A DNA stretch of 64,000 bases, taken from Pseudomonadota bacterium (GTDB taxonomy: Bacteria; Myxococcota; Myxococcia; Myxococcales; Myxococcaceae). The notes under the pieces were generated by a model that was not told the DNA's origin, did no database searches, and saw nothing but the letters and a program-made list of their open reading frames with translations. Every line of letters begins with the position of its first letter. Position 1 is the first letter of the stretch. The stretch lies in contig JAFAFL010000146.1 of assembly GCA_023423535.1 (NCBI GenBank), positions 1 to 64,000 on the forward strand, written 5' to 3'. Below, piece by piece: positions 35,593-45,149 of this stretch. The translations under genes were made by a program, and so were the position numbers.

Positions 35593-37083
35593 CTACGCCG
35601 TGTGGGCGGCGCCGAACCACGTGTTCAGCGCGTCGGTGAGGCCGCGGTCGGTGCCGTCGCCTACCCAGGCGACGTGGCCGTCGGGCCGGATGAGCACCGA
35701 GGAGGGTGCGCTGATGTTCCCGATGCCCGGAAGCTCCCACCGGCCGTCGTAGCGCGCGTCCACGGTGCGGAGGCCGCGGCCGCGCAGTGGCGCTGCATCG
35801 AATGCACGTGATGGGTCGAGGTTGAGCAGCACCGGCCTCGCGTCGCGCAGCAGCGAGAAGACGCGCAGCTCGTCGTCGTTCTCGTTCGTGCGCAGGTCCA
35901 GGTCCGGCATCCGCCTGCCGAGCAGCGGGTGGCTTTGAACGTCCCCCAGCTCGTACCGGATCCCGAGCCCGGACATCATCGCGCCAAAGCGGCGGCGAGG
36001 CTCGTCCATGGAGAGGAGCTCGGCGAACGTGTCGCTCAACGCCTTCGCTCGATCGTCGTTCCGTCGCAGCAGCTCCGTCTGCGCGAGCGAGTTGCGCAGC
36101 ACGCGCGCGCCTACCGGGTGACGCTCGGAGTGGTAGGTGTCGAGGAGCGCTTCCGGTGAAGTCCCCTTCACCACCTGCGCGAGCTTCCAGCCGAGGTTCA
36201 CCGCGTCCTGCACGCCGGTGTTGAGGCCCTGCCCGCCCACCGGGTGATGCACGTGCGCGGCGTCTCCCGCGAGGAGCACCCGGCCCTTCCGGTACTGCAC
36301 CGCCTGTCGCGCGGCGTCGGTGAAGCGCGAGAGCCAATGCGGCCTGTGGGCGCCGAAGTCGCTTCCGAAGATGGCGCGGAGGGCCTCGCGGAGTTCGTGG
36401 ATGGAGGGCTCGCCGGCGTTGCTGCTGCGGAGCTCCTGCTCCGTCACCAGCACGCTCAGCCGACTCGGCGTCTCAGCCGGTGTGAGCGCGTGGATCCCGT
36501 GCGCGTCGCGGCGCATGCCGAAGGGCGGCGGCTCGGTGAACTCCACCTCGCCGATGAGCCAGCTCGCGGTGGGATCCCAGCCGGCGAACTCGATGCCGGC
36601 GGTCTTGCGCACGAGACTCCGCCCGCCGTCGCAGCCGACGAGGTACTCGGCGCGCAGCGTCTGGCCGTCGGAGAGCTGGACCTCCACGCCCGCTGCGTCC
36701 TGCGTGAAGCCGGTCACCTCGCGGCTGCGGAGGAGCGGCACGCCGAGCTCCTCGACCCAACCGGAGAGGATGCGCTCGAAGTGGTACTGCGTCAGCGCGA
36801 GCCCGTAGTTGTGCCGCGTGGGCTGGTCGCTGATGTCGAGCGGGTTCCACCCGAAGCCGGCGACCTGCGCGGTCTTGCCCTCTGCGAGGAACCGATCCGC
36901 CACGCCGCGCATGTCGAGGATCTCGATCGTGCGCGCGTGCAGTCCGCGGGAGCGCGTGCCGGCGACGTCCTGCGTGGCGCGGCGCTCGACGATGACGACG
37001 GCCACCTTCGCCAGCGCCAGCTCCGCGGCGAGCATCAGGCCGGTGGGGCCGCCACCGACGATCACCACCGCGTGTCGGGCCAT
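35593..37083 (-). CDS. FAD-dependent aromatic monooxygenase (PHBH-like)
   Basis: A 496-residue flavoprotein hydroxylase: GGGPTGLMLAAELA (FAD-binding GxGxxG), TRSRGLHARTIEILDMRGV, LVGCDGGRSLVRK and RVLLAGDAAHVHHPVGGQGLN, followed by a thioredoxin-like C-terminal domain. The pattern is that of the PheA/TfdB/rifampicin-monooxygenase (Rox) group, which use NAD(P)H and O2 to hydroxylate aromatic or antibiotic substrates. It is convergent with selO (12 bases between). The substrate cannot be assigned. Confidence 0.88.
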   Translation of the reverse strand: MARHAVVIVGGGPTGLMLAAELALAKVAVVIVERRATQDVAGTRSRGLHARTIEILDMRGVADRFLAEGKTAQVAGFGWNPLDISDQPTRHNYGLALTQYHFERILSGWVEELGVPLLRSREVTGFTQDAAGVEVQLSDGQTLRAEYLVGCDGGRSLVRKTAGIEFAGWDPTASWLIGEVEFTEPPPFGMRRDAHGIHALTPAETPSRLSVLVTEQELRSSNAGEPSIHELREALRAIFGSDFGAHRPHWLSRFTDAARQAVQYRKGRVLLAGDAAHVHHPVGGQGLNTGVQDAVNLGWKLAQVVKGTSPEALLDTYHSERHPVGARVLRNSLAQTELLRRNDDRAKALSDTFAELLSMDEPRRRFGAMMSGLGIRYELGDVQSHPLLGRRMPDLDLRTNENDDELRVFSLLRDARPVLLNLDPSRAFDAAPLRGRGLRTVDARYDGRWELPGIGNISAPSSVLIRPDGHVAWVGDGTDRGLTDALNTWFGAAHTA

Positions 37084-37122
37084 CCCGTGCCTCCCTCTCG
37101 TTTTCGTCCCAGATCGCTGCGG

Positions 37123-37761
37123 TCAGAACTCGATGACCAGTCCCACCCGCCGCGGAAGATCCTCGGACGCGGGGACCTTCAGCTTGTAGGCGGGCTCGCT
37201 GAGCACCTTCACCAGGCACTCGCGCTGGGTGGTGGAGAGTCCCTCGGTGCTACCGAGCGGTTCGACCTCGTGGTCCGCCACCCGACCGCTGTGCGCGTTC
37301 AGCGCGGCGGCCCAGCGCAGCGCACCCGGACGTTCGGCTCCGGTGAAACAGGCCGCGAGCCTGCCGCTGCGCGCGGAGACCTGGAGGTGGAAGTCTTCGA
37401 GCCACGCGGGCCGGTCGCGCAGGTCGTTGCCGAACTTCCCCCGCTGCTGCTTGTCGAGCTTCCCCTTCAACGGACCCGGCTTCGGCGCGGGGAGCTTCGG
37501 CGGGGGCGCAGGCTTCGGCGGCTCGGGCGTGCCGATGGTCGGGGGGATGGGCGCGGGCGGCGGCGGATCGTCGCACTGACAACGGGCAAACAGTGCAACC
37601 AGCAGCAAACACAGGAGAAGTGCCCCGCTCTGCTTTCGGCGGCGCCGCTGCCGGGCCTTCTTCACCGCGGGCAGCTGCTCGACCTGTGCGCGCGCCTGAC
37701 GACGCAGCTCGGCCATCGTCTTGCGGAGCGCGCGCCGCTGCTGGCGAATGCCGGCACTCAT
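37123..37761 (-). CDS. AgmX-domain protein, last gene of the motor-like operon
   Basis: A 212-residue protein with a very basic N-terminus, one transmembrane helix (about 47-62, GALLLCLLLVALFA), a Pro/Lys-rich linker (PPPPAPIPPT and on), and a C-terminal domain of about 80 residues like the AgmX/TonB-type C-domain: ACFTGAERPGALRWAAALNA, then QRECLVKVLSEPAYKLKVPA. It probably spans the inner membrane with the domain in the periplasm, where it could contact an outer-membrane partner. The ATG overlaps the upstream stop by four bases (ATGA). Confidence 0.8.
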   Translation of the reverse strand: MSAGIRQQRRALRKTMAELRRQARAQVEQLPAVKKARQRRRRKQSGALLLCLLLVALFARCQCDDPPPPAPIPPTIGTPEPPKPAPPPKLPAPKPGPLKGKLDKQQRGKFGNDLRDRPAWLEDFHLQVSARSGRLAACFTGAERPGALRWAAALNAHSGRVADHEVEPLGSTEGLSTTQRECLVKVLSEPAYKLKVPASEDLPRRVGLVIEF

Positions 37762-39713
37762 TCGGAGAGCCTCCAGCCCCACACGCGCGCGCCCTTCGCG
37801 TCGCGCCACTCGACCGGCGTCAGCACCATCGGCGCGAACACGGTGGGCGACTCGACCTGCGGCGCGCGGAAAGGCCAGGGCAGTGCATCGGACGGAGCGA
37901 GCCGGATGGCGCCGGCAAAGGTCTCGCTGCGCGGAGAGAGCGCGCTGGCGCGACCCGGTCCCGAATCATCGAGTTCACTCAGCCCATCGAGCACCGCCTG
38001 CACGCGACCGGAGAGCTCCGCGGCGACACGCGCGTGCGCGCCCGGCTTGCCGTTGCCCTCCTCGCTCAACGGCCGCATGACGTTCAGCAAGAGCCGCATC
38101 GTCGGGATGTGCGCGGTGCGGACATCGGGGTCTTCGGACTCGAGCTTCTCCACCAGCAGGCGCAGGAACCGCAGCACCGCGTAGGGCTCGTCCGCGAGCT
38201 CCTTGCGAATGCGCAGGGCCAGCGCGCCTGCGTTGCCCTTCGCCAACGGCTCGAGCCGCTCGATGTGCGCGTCGAAGGCGGTGCCCTTTCGCACGGTCGA
38301 GGTCACGCGCTCGAAGGAGGCCTGGTCGCTGCGCAGCGCCGCGCGCCACACGAGGTCCGAGACCACCGCGTTGTACTCCTGCCTCGGCACGAGGGCCTTC
38401 AGCGTGGCGATGACGTCGTCGGTCGTCTCGTAGCGGGAGAGCACGTAGGAGAGCCAGCGGCGTGCGAGGCCCGTGACGGCGCTCGACTCGCGCGACTCCT
38501 CCGCGTGCTTCAGCGCGTACGCGAAGGACCGCAGCGCCTCCTGCCGGTTGCCCTCTTCGAGGAACGCCACGCCGCGGTGCAACGCGATGACCGAACGCTC
38601 GCGGAAGCCGGTGGGCTCGGGCTCGAGCTCCAGAAGCCGCGCGCCGCGATCGCCACGGAAGATCTCCGCACGCAGGTCCGCGCTCTCCGCCGCCTCGAGG
38701 AATCCGAGCCACGACTGCAGCTCCTCGCCCTCCTTCCGATCGATGAGCAGGTCCACGATCCCGATCACCAGCGCGCGCCGCTGCGCCTCGTCCTGCGAGA
38801 GCGGCCGCGCCTGGCGGAAGAGGAAGAGCCTTCGCGGCTTGCTCAAGGAGAGCCACTCGTCCGGGCGCCACGCGAGCGTCTGACGGAGGAACACCGCCTG
38901 CGGCGTGCCTTCGGGGAAGCGGGAGAGGGTCTCGCGCATCTCCGTCGCGGCCTCGCGCGAGACGCCCACGCTGCGTGCCTGCTGCGCCTGTTCACGGGCC
39001 TCGCGGCCTGCCTTGCGCGCTCGCAGCTCCGCGATGACGAGGTCGAGATCGAACAGCCGCGCGTCGATCACCGCGAGGCTCTCCACCTTCTCGCGCACCA
39101 GCGTCGTCTTCGACAGCTCCAGCAGGCGCTGCAGGAAGATCGCAGCCTCGAGTCGATCAGAGAGGTCCGTCATCGGCGACCTGCCGAAGTCCATCAGCTG
39201 CGCGAGCGGCCGCAGACACGAGGTGCGATGGAACGTGACCGACCGCAGCTCCTCCGCATCGAGCACGTCGTTGAGCGAGACGAAGCGCTGCTGCCGCGCG
39301 ACCTGGAAGGTGTCCCACGGCGGAGGCTCGTCCGGCGCCGGCCCCCGCGCGATGTGCAGGAGCGCCCAGTTGTGCAGCGCCAGCGGCCACAAGCCGGCAC
39401 CGTCGGCGTCCTCGCGAAAGCCGTCCTGACAGAAGCCCTGCTTGCCCAGCGCCGCCCACACCACCGAGCGGAACTCCGCGTCGTGGACGATCGGCTCGCC
39501 CCGGTTGCGCAGCGAGTTCCGGAGCAGCCACAGCTTGAGCACGTCGTTCGGCCGGTTCTCCCGGAGTGCGATCCGCGCGTTGTAGAAGACGAGCGCCTGC
39601 TTCGACGGTTCGGCTGCGCCCTCCCCTGCTGCCGATGCGCGTGCCGGCTCCGGCGCCATGACGACGCAGAGAGCCCCCACGCACGCGAGCAACGCGGAGA
39701 GGCGCACCCGCAT
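37758..39713 (-). CDS. Large exported helical-repeat protein of the motor-like operon
   Basis: A 651-residue exported protein: signal peptide RLSALLACVGALCVVMAPEPARA, then a long helical region with TPR-like repeats (GVAFLEEGNRQEALRSFAYA) and a C-terminal beta-like stretch (VFAPMVLTPVEWRDAKGARV). Predicted periplasmic, perhaps an adaptor. No catalytic motif seen and no family recognised. It overlaps both neighbours by 1-4 bases, evidence that it belongs to the same transcription unit. Confidence 0.8.
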   Translation of the reverse strand: MRVRLSALLACVGALCVVMAPEPARASAAGEGAAEPSKQALVFYNARIALRENRPNDVLKLWLLRNSLRNRGEPIVHDAEFRSVVWAALGKQGFCQDGFREDADGAGLWPLALHNWALLHIARGPAPDEPPPWDTFQVARQQRFVSLNDVLDAEELRSVTFHRTSCLRPLAQLMDFGRSPMTDLSDRLEAAIFLQRLLELSKTTLVREKVESLAVIDARLFDLDLVIAELRARKAGREAREQAQQARSVGVSREAATEMRETLSRFPEGTPQAVFLRQTLAWRPDEWLSLSKPRRLFLFRQARPLSQDEAQRRALVIGIVDLLIDRKEGEELQSWLGFLEAAESADLRAEIFRGDRGARLLELEPEPTGFRERSVIALHRGVAFLEEGNRQEALRSFAYALKHAEESRESSAVTGLARRWLSYVLSRYETTDDVIATLKALVPRQEYNAVVSDLVWRAALRSDQASFERVTSTVRKGTAFDAHIERLEPLAKGNAGALALRIRKELADEPYAVLRFLRLLVEKLESEDPDVRTAHIPTMRLLLNVMRPLSEEGNGKPGAHARVAAELSGRVQAVLDGLSELDDSGPGRASALSPRSETFAGAIRLAPSDALPWPFRAPQVESPTVFAPMVLTPVEWRDAKGARVWGWRLSE

Positions 39714-40612
39714 CAGATCGCCCAACCCAGGGACATGGACAGCTCCCACCACCAGCCGAGGCCCGTTCCGTTCACCGGCGTGAGCAGCGGAAGCGCGACG
39801 AAGGCGCGGGGAGAGAGGAAGCCGCCGGTCTGGAAGTAGAGGTCGAGCTGCAGCCCCGCGAGCACGTTGTAGCGCGCCGGATCCACGAGCATGCCGCCGA
39901 GCCTGCGCGCCTCGAGGTTGTCGAGCTCCCGCGTGGTCAGCTTCGGATCCACCAGCGCCTGCGCGCCCTGCCGGAACGTCATCCCCCTCAAGGAGCCCGG
40001 ATAGAAGAGGTAGCGCGCGCCGGCGTTGACGCTGAAGACGAGCTCGGTGGGCGGGAACCAGCGCGGCCACGCGGTGACGATCCCTTCGGCCAGCGGATAG
40101 CCGACGTTCACGTCGAGCTCGAAGCGGTTCGGCCGCGCGTGCTGACGGTACGGCGTGAGCGCGAGCTTGCGCGTGCTCTCGGTGCCCCAGGTCCAGGCGT
40201 GCGTGATCGCGAGCTCGCCCATGAATACGCCCATGGGCCGGCGCGCCATGATCCCCACCCGCGTGCTGGCGAAGTTGTTGCGCTCCAGCAGGTCGCTGCC
40301 GATGAGCCCGAAGCCCACCTGCGACTTCCGCCAGTCGTAGCGGATGGAGCGCGAGGCGGTGCCGATCATCCGCTCGGTGAGGACCTCCACCGGCGTGCGG
40401 AAGCCATCCACGCTGGCCGGCTCTTCAGTGCCCGGCTGCGCGGGCGTCAGCGTCCCGCCTTCGGCCTTCGTCGCTTCGGCCGCCTTCGGTGCGTCGTCGG
40501 GCGAAGGCACCGTCTCCTGCGCGTACACGCGTGCCGGCACCACGGCAGCAACGGCCGCGAGCGCGAACGCGAGTGCGCAGAACGAAGAGTGGAGAGGCCC
40601 GCTACGGATCAC
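39713..40612 (-). CDS. Outer-membrane-like protein of the motor-like operon
   Basis: A 299-residue exported protein: signal peptide up to VPARVYAQ, then mostly beta-strand segments (VGIMARRPMGVFMGELAIT, ELVFSVNAGARYLFYPG, YNVLAGLQLDLYFQTGGF) and an end ELSMSLGWAI, which would fit a barrel. The GTG start lies 11 bases inside the lipoprotein gene before it. I do not recognise the family. By context it could be the outer-membrane element of the machine. Confidence 0.75.
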   Translation of the reverse strand: MIRSGPLHSSFCALAFALAAVAAVVPARVYAQETVPSPDDAPKAAEATKAEGGTLTPAQPGTEEPASVDGFRTPVEVLTERMIGTASRSIRYDWRKSQVGFGLIGSDLLERNNFASTRVGIMARRPMGVFMGELAITHAWTWGTESTRKLALTPYRQHARPNRFELDVNVGYPLAEGIVTAWPRWFPPTELVFSVNAGARYLFYPGSLRGMTFRQGAQALVDPKLTTRELDNLEARRLGGMLVDPARYNVLAGLQLDLYFQTGGFLSPRAFVALPLLTPVNGTGLGWWWELSMSLGWAI

Positions 40613-42632
40613 GCGGGAACCCTCCGTCGTTGCGCTTCGGATAGAGCGGCTCGTAGCAGAGGGCGCGGTAGGTCACGTTGAAGAGCGCGTTCACGTTGTA
40701 GACGCCGCCGGAGTCGAAGGTGCCGAAGTCGCAGAAACGGCGGCACTGGAGCAACCGCTTGTCGAGCGCGAACTCGCCGGTCTCCCACGCCTCGCTGCCC
40801 TTGTACTCCTCGTTCTGGCTGGCGATGCCGAAGGGCACGCTGAACCCGTACGCGCTGGCGGCACCGGCGACGCGCGTCTCGTATTCGAGCCTGAGGAGGA
40901 ACGGGAAGTCCCACAGGAGCCCGAGCTGGTAGCGCTCCTGCGGAAACTGCGCGTGGATTTCGCCGAGCGTGTCGAGCGTGAGGATGTCCGGCACGACCTC
41001 GGTCCGGAACACCACCTGAACCAGCGGCTGCTCCTCCGGAGGACAGAACGAGAAGGAATCGGTCGCCTCGGCGGTGAGGCGCTCCATGTTGAAGAACGTC
41101 ACCACGCCGAACTCGCCCACCGGCAGCGTCTCCGTCAGCGGCGTCTGCTCCGGCGCGCGGAAGGTGAGCTTCTTCATCACGCCCGCCTGCGCCTCCGAGT
41201 ACTTCTCGAGGAACTTCTCGTACTGCGGCCTCGTGGGGAGGATCGGCAGCTGGTTGAACTTGAAGGGGCCGACGGTGAGGTCCGGCTGGTCCGGCAGCAG
41301 CGGGCAGTGCTGGACGCTCGCGCCGGGGATCTCGTCGAGGTCCTGCTGCGGCAGATCCGCCGGGCACCAGAGCACGGTGCGCTTGAGTTCCGGCGCCTTC
41401 ACCGTGTGCCCGAAGCTGTCGAGGATGAACGCACCGGTCGCGCGCGGCGAACTCTTGGCGATCTCGAACGGCAGCACCTGCACCAGCGCCTCTTCGATCA
41501 CCGTGCGCAGTCCCGCGGTCCGGTCGTCGTGATGCAGCGCGATGACGAGCACCATGTCCTGCCCAGCCGGCCTCGCCGCATCGATCGCCGAGCGAAGCCT
41601 CGCGGCGAGCGTTTCAATGAAGCCCTGCTGCTTCCAGTCGTCGATGCAGACCGTGGGCGCGCCCGCGAGCAGCAGCCGCTGCACCTGCATGTCCAGATGC
41701 ACCTGCGAGATCGTCCGGTTGCACGGACGCAGCACGAACCCGAGCTGCGCGTTCTCGCGGATCGGACTGCGCAGCGCCGGAAACGCGGCCCTCACCTCGG
41801 GATTCTTCCGCGCGAAGGCGTAGGCCTCGAAGGTCCCCTTCGCATCGGTCACGGTCGTCTTCGCGCACAGCCCGCTCGACTCGCTGGCCGTCAGGGGCAG
41901 GTCCTGAGGGTGGAACACCGCCCGCTCGTTCGTCGCCACCGGCTCCCAACCCAGCGCCACGAAGCCGCGCGGAAACGCGTTCACCGCCGCGTAGCCATAC
42001 GGGTTCGCCGGATCGACCGGGACCGCCGGTCCATGCCGCGGCTCGCTGACGATGAAGTCGCGCCGCAGCCCCAGCTCCTGCACCTCTTCGTTGCGCAGGT
42101 TCGGGAACACGTGCCTGGAGCGCCACTGCACCGCGCGGTTCGTCTCGTCGAACACGCCGTAGATGTGGAGGCTGCGCGAGACGTGCGCCGGCCCATCGTG
42201 CACCACGTGCAGCGCCGTCGTCTGCGGCGAGAGGATGACCGCGCCCTCCTTGTGGTAGCGCAGCCGCAAGCCGACCTCGCGCGGGATGCCCGGCACGTCG
42301 AGGCTGATGCTCCCGCACCGCTTCTTGTCGCCACAGTCCACCGGCACGTGCAGGTGCACCGCAGTCAGCTCCTGCACCGGCGTCCACGGCTGGAACGCGT
42401 CGTCGGTGCGCCAGGTCAGCTCCAGCTGCGAGCTCTCGCCGAGGCCCTGATCCGCCTCCGCGCGCCAGAAGTAGAAGAGCGTGGCCTCGCTCTCGAACCA
42501 CACCGCGTCCGCGAGCGTGAAGCGCGCGTTGATGTCCTGCAGCGGGACCTTGTCGCAGCCGGTCGCCGTGGACGCGAACGCCCACGCGACGACCACGACC
42601 AGTCCCCACGACATCCCACGCAGCGCGCGCAT
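40602..42632 (-). CDS. Large lipoprotein of the motor-like operon
   Basis: A 676-residue lipoprotein (ASTATGC lipobox near residue 26) with no recognised domain. It has seven or more cysteines after the lipobox, e.g. CGDKKRC, LRPCNRT, WCPADLP and CRRFCDFG, suggesting several disulfides outside the cytoplasm. VLVIALHHDDRTAG and FNVTYRALCYEPL are notable stretches. It lies 40 bases downstream of the FliG-like gene. The ATG at 42632 is chosen; 42614 is a second possibility. Confidence 0.78.
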   Translation of the reverse strand: MRALRGMSWGLVVVVAWAFASTATGCDKVPLQDINARFTLADAVWFESEATLFYFWRAEADQGLGESSQLELTWRTDDAFQPWTPVQELTAVHLHVPVDCGDKKRCGSISLDVPGIPREVGLRLRYHKEGAVILSPQTTALHVVHDGPAHVSRSLHIYGVFDETNRAVQWRSRHVFPNLRNEEVQELGLRRDFIVSEPRHGPAVPVDPANPYGYAAVNAFPRGFVALGWEPVATNERAVFHPQDLPLTASESSGLCAKTTVTDAKGTFEAYAFARKNPEVRAAFPALRSPIRENAQLGFVLRPCNRTISQVHLDMQVQRLLLAGAPTVCIDDWKQQGFIETLAARLRSAIDAARPAGQDMVLVIALHHDDRTAGLRTVIEEALVQVLPFEIAKSSPRATGAFILDSFGHTVKAPELKRTVLWCPADLPQQDLDEIPGASVQHCPLLPDQPDLTVGPFKFNQLPILPTRPQYEKFLEKYSEAQAGVMKKLTFRAPEQTPLTETLPVGEFGVVTFFNMERLTAEATDSFSFCPPEEQPLVQVVFRTEVVPDILTLDTLGEIHAQFPQERYQLGLLWDFPFLLRLEYETRVAGAASAYGFSVPFGIASQNEEYKGSEAWETGEFALDKRLLQCRRFCDFGTFDSGGVYNVNALFNVTYRALCYEPLYPKRNDGGFPRDP

Positions 42633-42672
42633 ACAGGCCCCGTGCACCTCTGTGTCGCCCGGCCCGGCCGGC

Positions 42673-44526
42673 CTAGGCGACGAGCTCTCCGAAGGACAGC
42701 TTCCCGCGCGCCACCTGCCGCTTCACCGCGGTGACGAGCTCGTGGTGCCCGCGCCGCGCCAGCCGGAGCTGATCCGCGCGCGAGCCGAAGGACATGCTCG
42801 CCCTGACCGCGCTCTGCATCGACGGCGCGAGCTTGCGGAGGAAGCCCTCCTGCCACTGCGGCTGCTGCACCGACGACCAGCCGGCGAGCCCCTTCAGATC
42901 GACCTCCAGCAGCAGGTCCGCGCGGACGTCGTCCGGCAGCTTCAGCAGCATGTCGCCGAAGAGGATGTTCTCGTACCAGGACGGGAACGTGCCGCCGGAG
43001 CGATCGAAGGCCGCGGCGAAGAGCTCCGCGCGGGCCTCGGGATCGATCCGCGAGAGCAGCACCGACAGCGCGCCCGGCGCATCGAACTCACGGCCGCGAT
43101 CGAGCACGCCCTCGTGCTTCGGCGCCTGCGGCAGCGGCTGGCCCTTGCGTGCGGCACCGAGCGCGGAGAGGACGTAGGCGCTCTCCTCGCGCGAGATGCG
43201 GTTGGAGACGAGCAGCTCGCTTGCGACCTGCAGCCGCAGATCCGACGGGAGCAGCCGCGCCACCTCGTGCTGCACCTCCAGCGGCACCAGCGCGAAGAGC
43301 AGCGCCGCGTGACGCGCCTCGAGGCCGGACATGAGCCCCGCCACGCCGGTCGCACCGAACTCCTCCCGCAGCGCGCGGTACACCTCCGCGTCCTCCTGCG
43401 CGAGCAGCGACGACGAGATCGCGTGCTGGTTCAGCTTGCGGAAGAACTCCGCATCGGACGGCAGCGTCTTCTCGTCGAGCGAGCGGAGGAAGTCCGCGAA
43501 CTCCACCTTCCGCACCGCCAGCTCACCGTCGTTGGAGAACGCGAGCGAGAGCCGGTCGCCGAAGACGAAGATCGCCTTCGCCAGCAGCTCGAAGTCCCCG
43601 TTCTTCAACCACTCGCGGAGCAGCTCCACCACCACGCTCTCGTCGCGGGACAGCTCCGCCTGCGCGATGCGGTCCTTCCACAGCTGCTGCTGATCGCGCA
43701 CGAACACGCCGTCGCCGTCGGCCCCTGCGTCGGCAGCCGCGGCATCGGCCTTCGCCTTGTCCTCCGCCTCTCCCTCGGCCGCACCCACCGGCACGCCACT
43801 CGCGCCCGCGGTCCCGTTCGCCAGCTGCGCCGCGAGCATCTTCTCCTCGACGGTCTCCTTCCCCAGCCGGCGCACCGCCCAGATGATGAAGAGCACCGCG
43901 AGCGTCCCGAGGAACACCGCGATCATCCAGGAGAAGTGCGGCAAGAGCGACAGCCACAGCTCGCGCACCGCGACCTGGGAGTCCCACGTCTGCTGCGGCG
44001 GCGCGACGGGCGCGACCGGTACCGGCTCTTCGGCGACCACCGGCTCCGGCGGAGCGGGCGGCGGAGGCGCGGTGCGGAGCTCCTCGCTGATGGGCAAGAG
44101 CACTTGACGACCGACGGTGACCCGCAGCCAGCCCTTCGACAGGCGCTGCTCGAGCCTGCGCACCAGTGCCTGCACGTCCTTCTGCGCGACGTCCTTCTCG
44201 TGCGCGAACTCGCAGCGCGCGGAGGTGAGGTACTCCTGCGCCGGAACGCTTCCCGGTCCCTGCGTCTGCGGCAGGCCCGGCAGGGAGCTCGCGCGCGGCT
44301 GATCCACCGCCACGTGGTCGCGGTACACGCAGCCCTTGGAGAAGCACTTCTCCGCCGCGCAGTCCTGCGCCAGCGCGAGATCGAACGTGCTCTCCAGCGT
44401 GCGCAGCTCCATCAGCACGGAGGACGGGATGTGGTTCTGCGGAACGGGCGTGGCGTTCTGCGCAGAGGCCGCACCGGCACCCAACGCCACCAGGGCCAAA
44501 ACGAACGACGAAGGAACGCGACGCAT
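42673..44526 (-). CDS. Membrane-anchored FliG-like rotor protein
   Basis: A 617-residue protein. It begins with a signal peptide (FVLALVALGAGAASAQ), a periplasmic domain (about 30-150) with four Cys (56, 61, 66, 105), a Pro-rich linker and one transmembrane helix (about 195-217). The cytoplasmic part has FliG middle-like repeats (about 390-455: LMSGLEARHAALLFALVP, RLLPSDLRLQVASELL) and a FliG C-terminal-like region (about 480-617): WYENILFGDMLLKLPDD, LLEVDLKGLAGW, GFLRKLAPSM. This parallels FliG MFVFEDxxxLDD, LLREVDTKDLALAL and ILKNMS. The layout looks like FliF membrane anchor plus FliG in one chain. The ATG overlaps the MotB-like stop by one base. Confidence 0.8.
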   Translation of the reverse strand: MRRVPSSFVLALVALGAGAASAQNATPVPQNHIPSSVLMELRTLESTFDLALAQDCAAEKCFSKGCVYRDHVAVDQPRASSLPGLPQTQGPGSVPAQEYLTSARCEFAHEKDVAQKDVQALVRRLEQRLSKGWLRVTVGRQVLLPISEELRTAPPPPAPPEPVVAEEPVPVAPVAPPQQTWDSQVAVRELWLSLLPHFSWMIAVFLGTLAVLFIIWAVRRLGKETVEEKMLAAQLANGTAGASGVPVGAAEGEAEDKAKADAAAADAGADGDGVFVRDQQQLWKDRIAQAELSRDESVVVELLREWLKNGDFELLAKAIFVFGDRLSLAFSNDGELAVRKVEFADFLRSLDEKTLPSDAEFFRKLNQHAISSSLLAQEDAEVYRALREEFGATGVAGLMSGLEARHAALLFALVPLEVQHEVARLLPSDLRLQVASELLVSNRISREESAYVLSALGAARKGQPLPQAPKHEGVLDRGREFDAPGALSVLLSRIDPEARAELFAAAFDRSGGTFPSWYENILFGDMLLKLPDDVRADLLLEVDLKGLAGWSSVQQPQWQEGFLRKLAPSMQSAVRASMSFGSRADQLRLARRGHHELVTAVKRQVARGKLSFGELVA

Positions 44527-45146
44527 CAGTAGATCCTCACCACCACGCGGCGGTGACGCGCGCGGCGCTCTTCAGCGGACAGGCCCTGCAGCAGCTCTTC
44601 GGCGAGCGGCTTGGTGTCCGCGTAGCCCTCGACGCGAATCCGCGCCTTGTCGATGCCCACCTGCTCGAGCCTCTGGCGCACGACGATCGCGCGCGCGGAG
44701 GAGAGCTCCCAGTTCGAGGGGAACATGCCGCCCTGGATGGGGATGGAGTCGGTGTGGCCCTCCACCGCGAAGTTGTACTTGGACGAATAGGGCGCGAGCA
44801 CCTTGAGCATCGACGCCACGGTCTTCTCGAAGTCCGGCCGGATGAACGCCTTGCCGGAATCGAAGACGAGCCCCGAGTTCAGGTACACCTCGAGCCCGTC
44901 CGCGGTCTGCCGGGTGGACACGAGGTCCTGCAGCTTCTCCTCGGCGATCTGCTCCTCGATCTCCTTGCGGATCGTCTCAAGCGACGCCGGCTGCTCCTCG
45001 CCCGACATCGACCGCACGATCTGCTGCATCTTCCCCTTGCTCAGGTTCGCGGCGGAGAGCAGCACCACGAAGAAGAGCAGCAGGTTGGTGATGAGGTCGG
45101 CGTAGCTGAGCAGCCAGCTCTCGTCGTGTTGGATCTTGCGCCGCAT
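44526..45146 (-). CDS. MotB-like stator protein with OmpA domain
   Basis: A 206-residue MotB-type protein: cytoplasmic start RRKIQHDESWLL, then the ion-channel helix SYADLITNLLLFFVVLL with the proton/sodium-binding Asp17, and a peptidoglycan-binding OmpA-like domain (about 118-206: AVEGHTDSIPIQGG, NWELSSARAIVV, RIRVEGYAD, HRRVVVRIY). Together with the MotA-like protein just upstream it should form an ion-driven stator anchored to the cell wall. MotB usually has about 300 residues; this one is short, with a brief linker. Confidence 0.9.
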   Translation of the reverse strand: MRRKIQHDESWLLSYADLITNLLLFFVVLLSAANLSKGKMQQIVRSMSGEEQPASLETIRKEIEEQIAEEKLQDLVSTRQTADGLEVYLNSGLVFDSGKAFIRPDFEKTVASMLKVLAPYSSKYNFAVEGHTDSIPIQGGMFPSNWELSSARAIVVRQRLEQVGIDKARIRVEGYADTKPLAEELLQGLSAEERRARHRRVVVRIY

Positions 45147-45149
45147 GCG

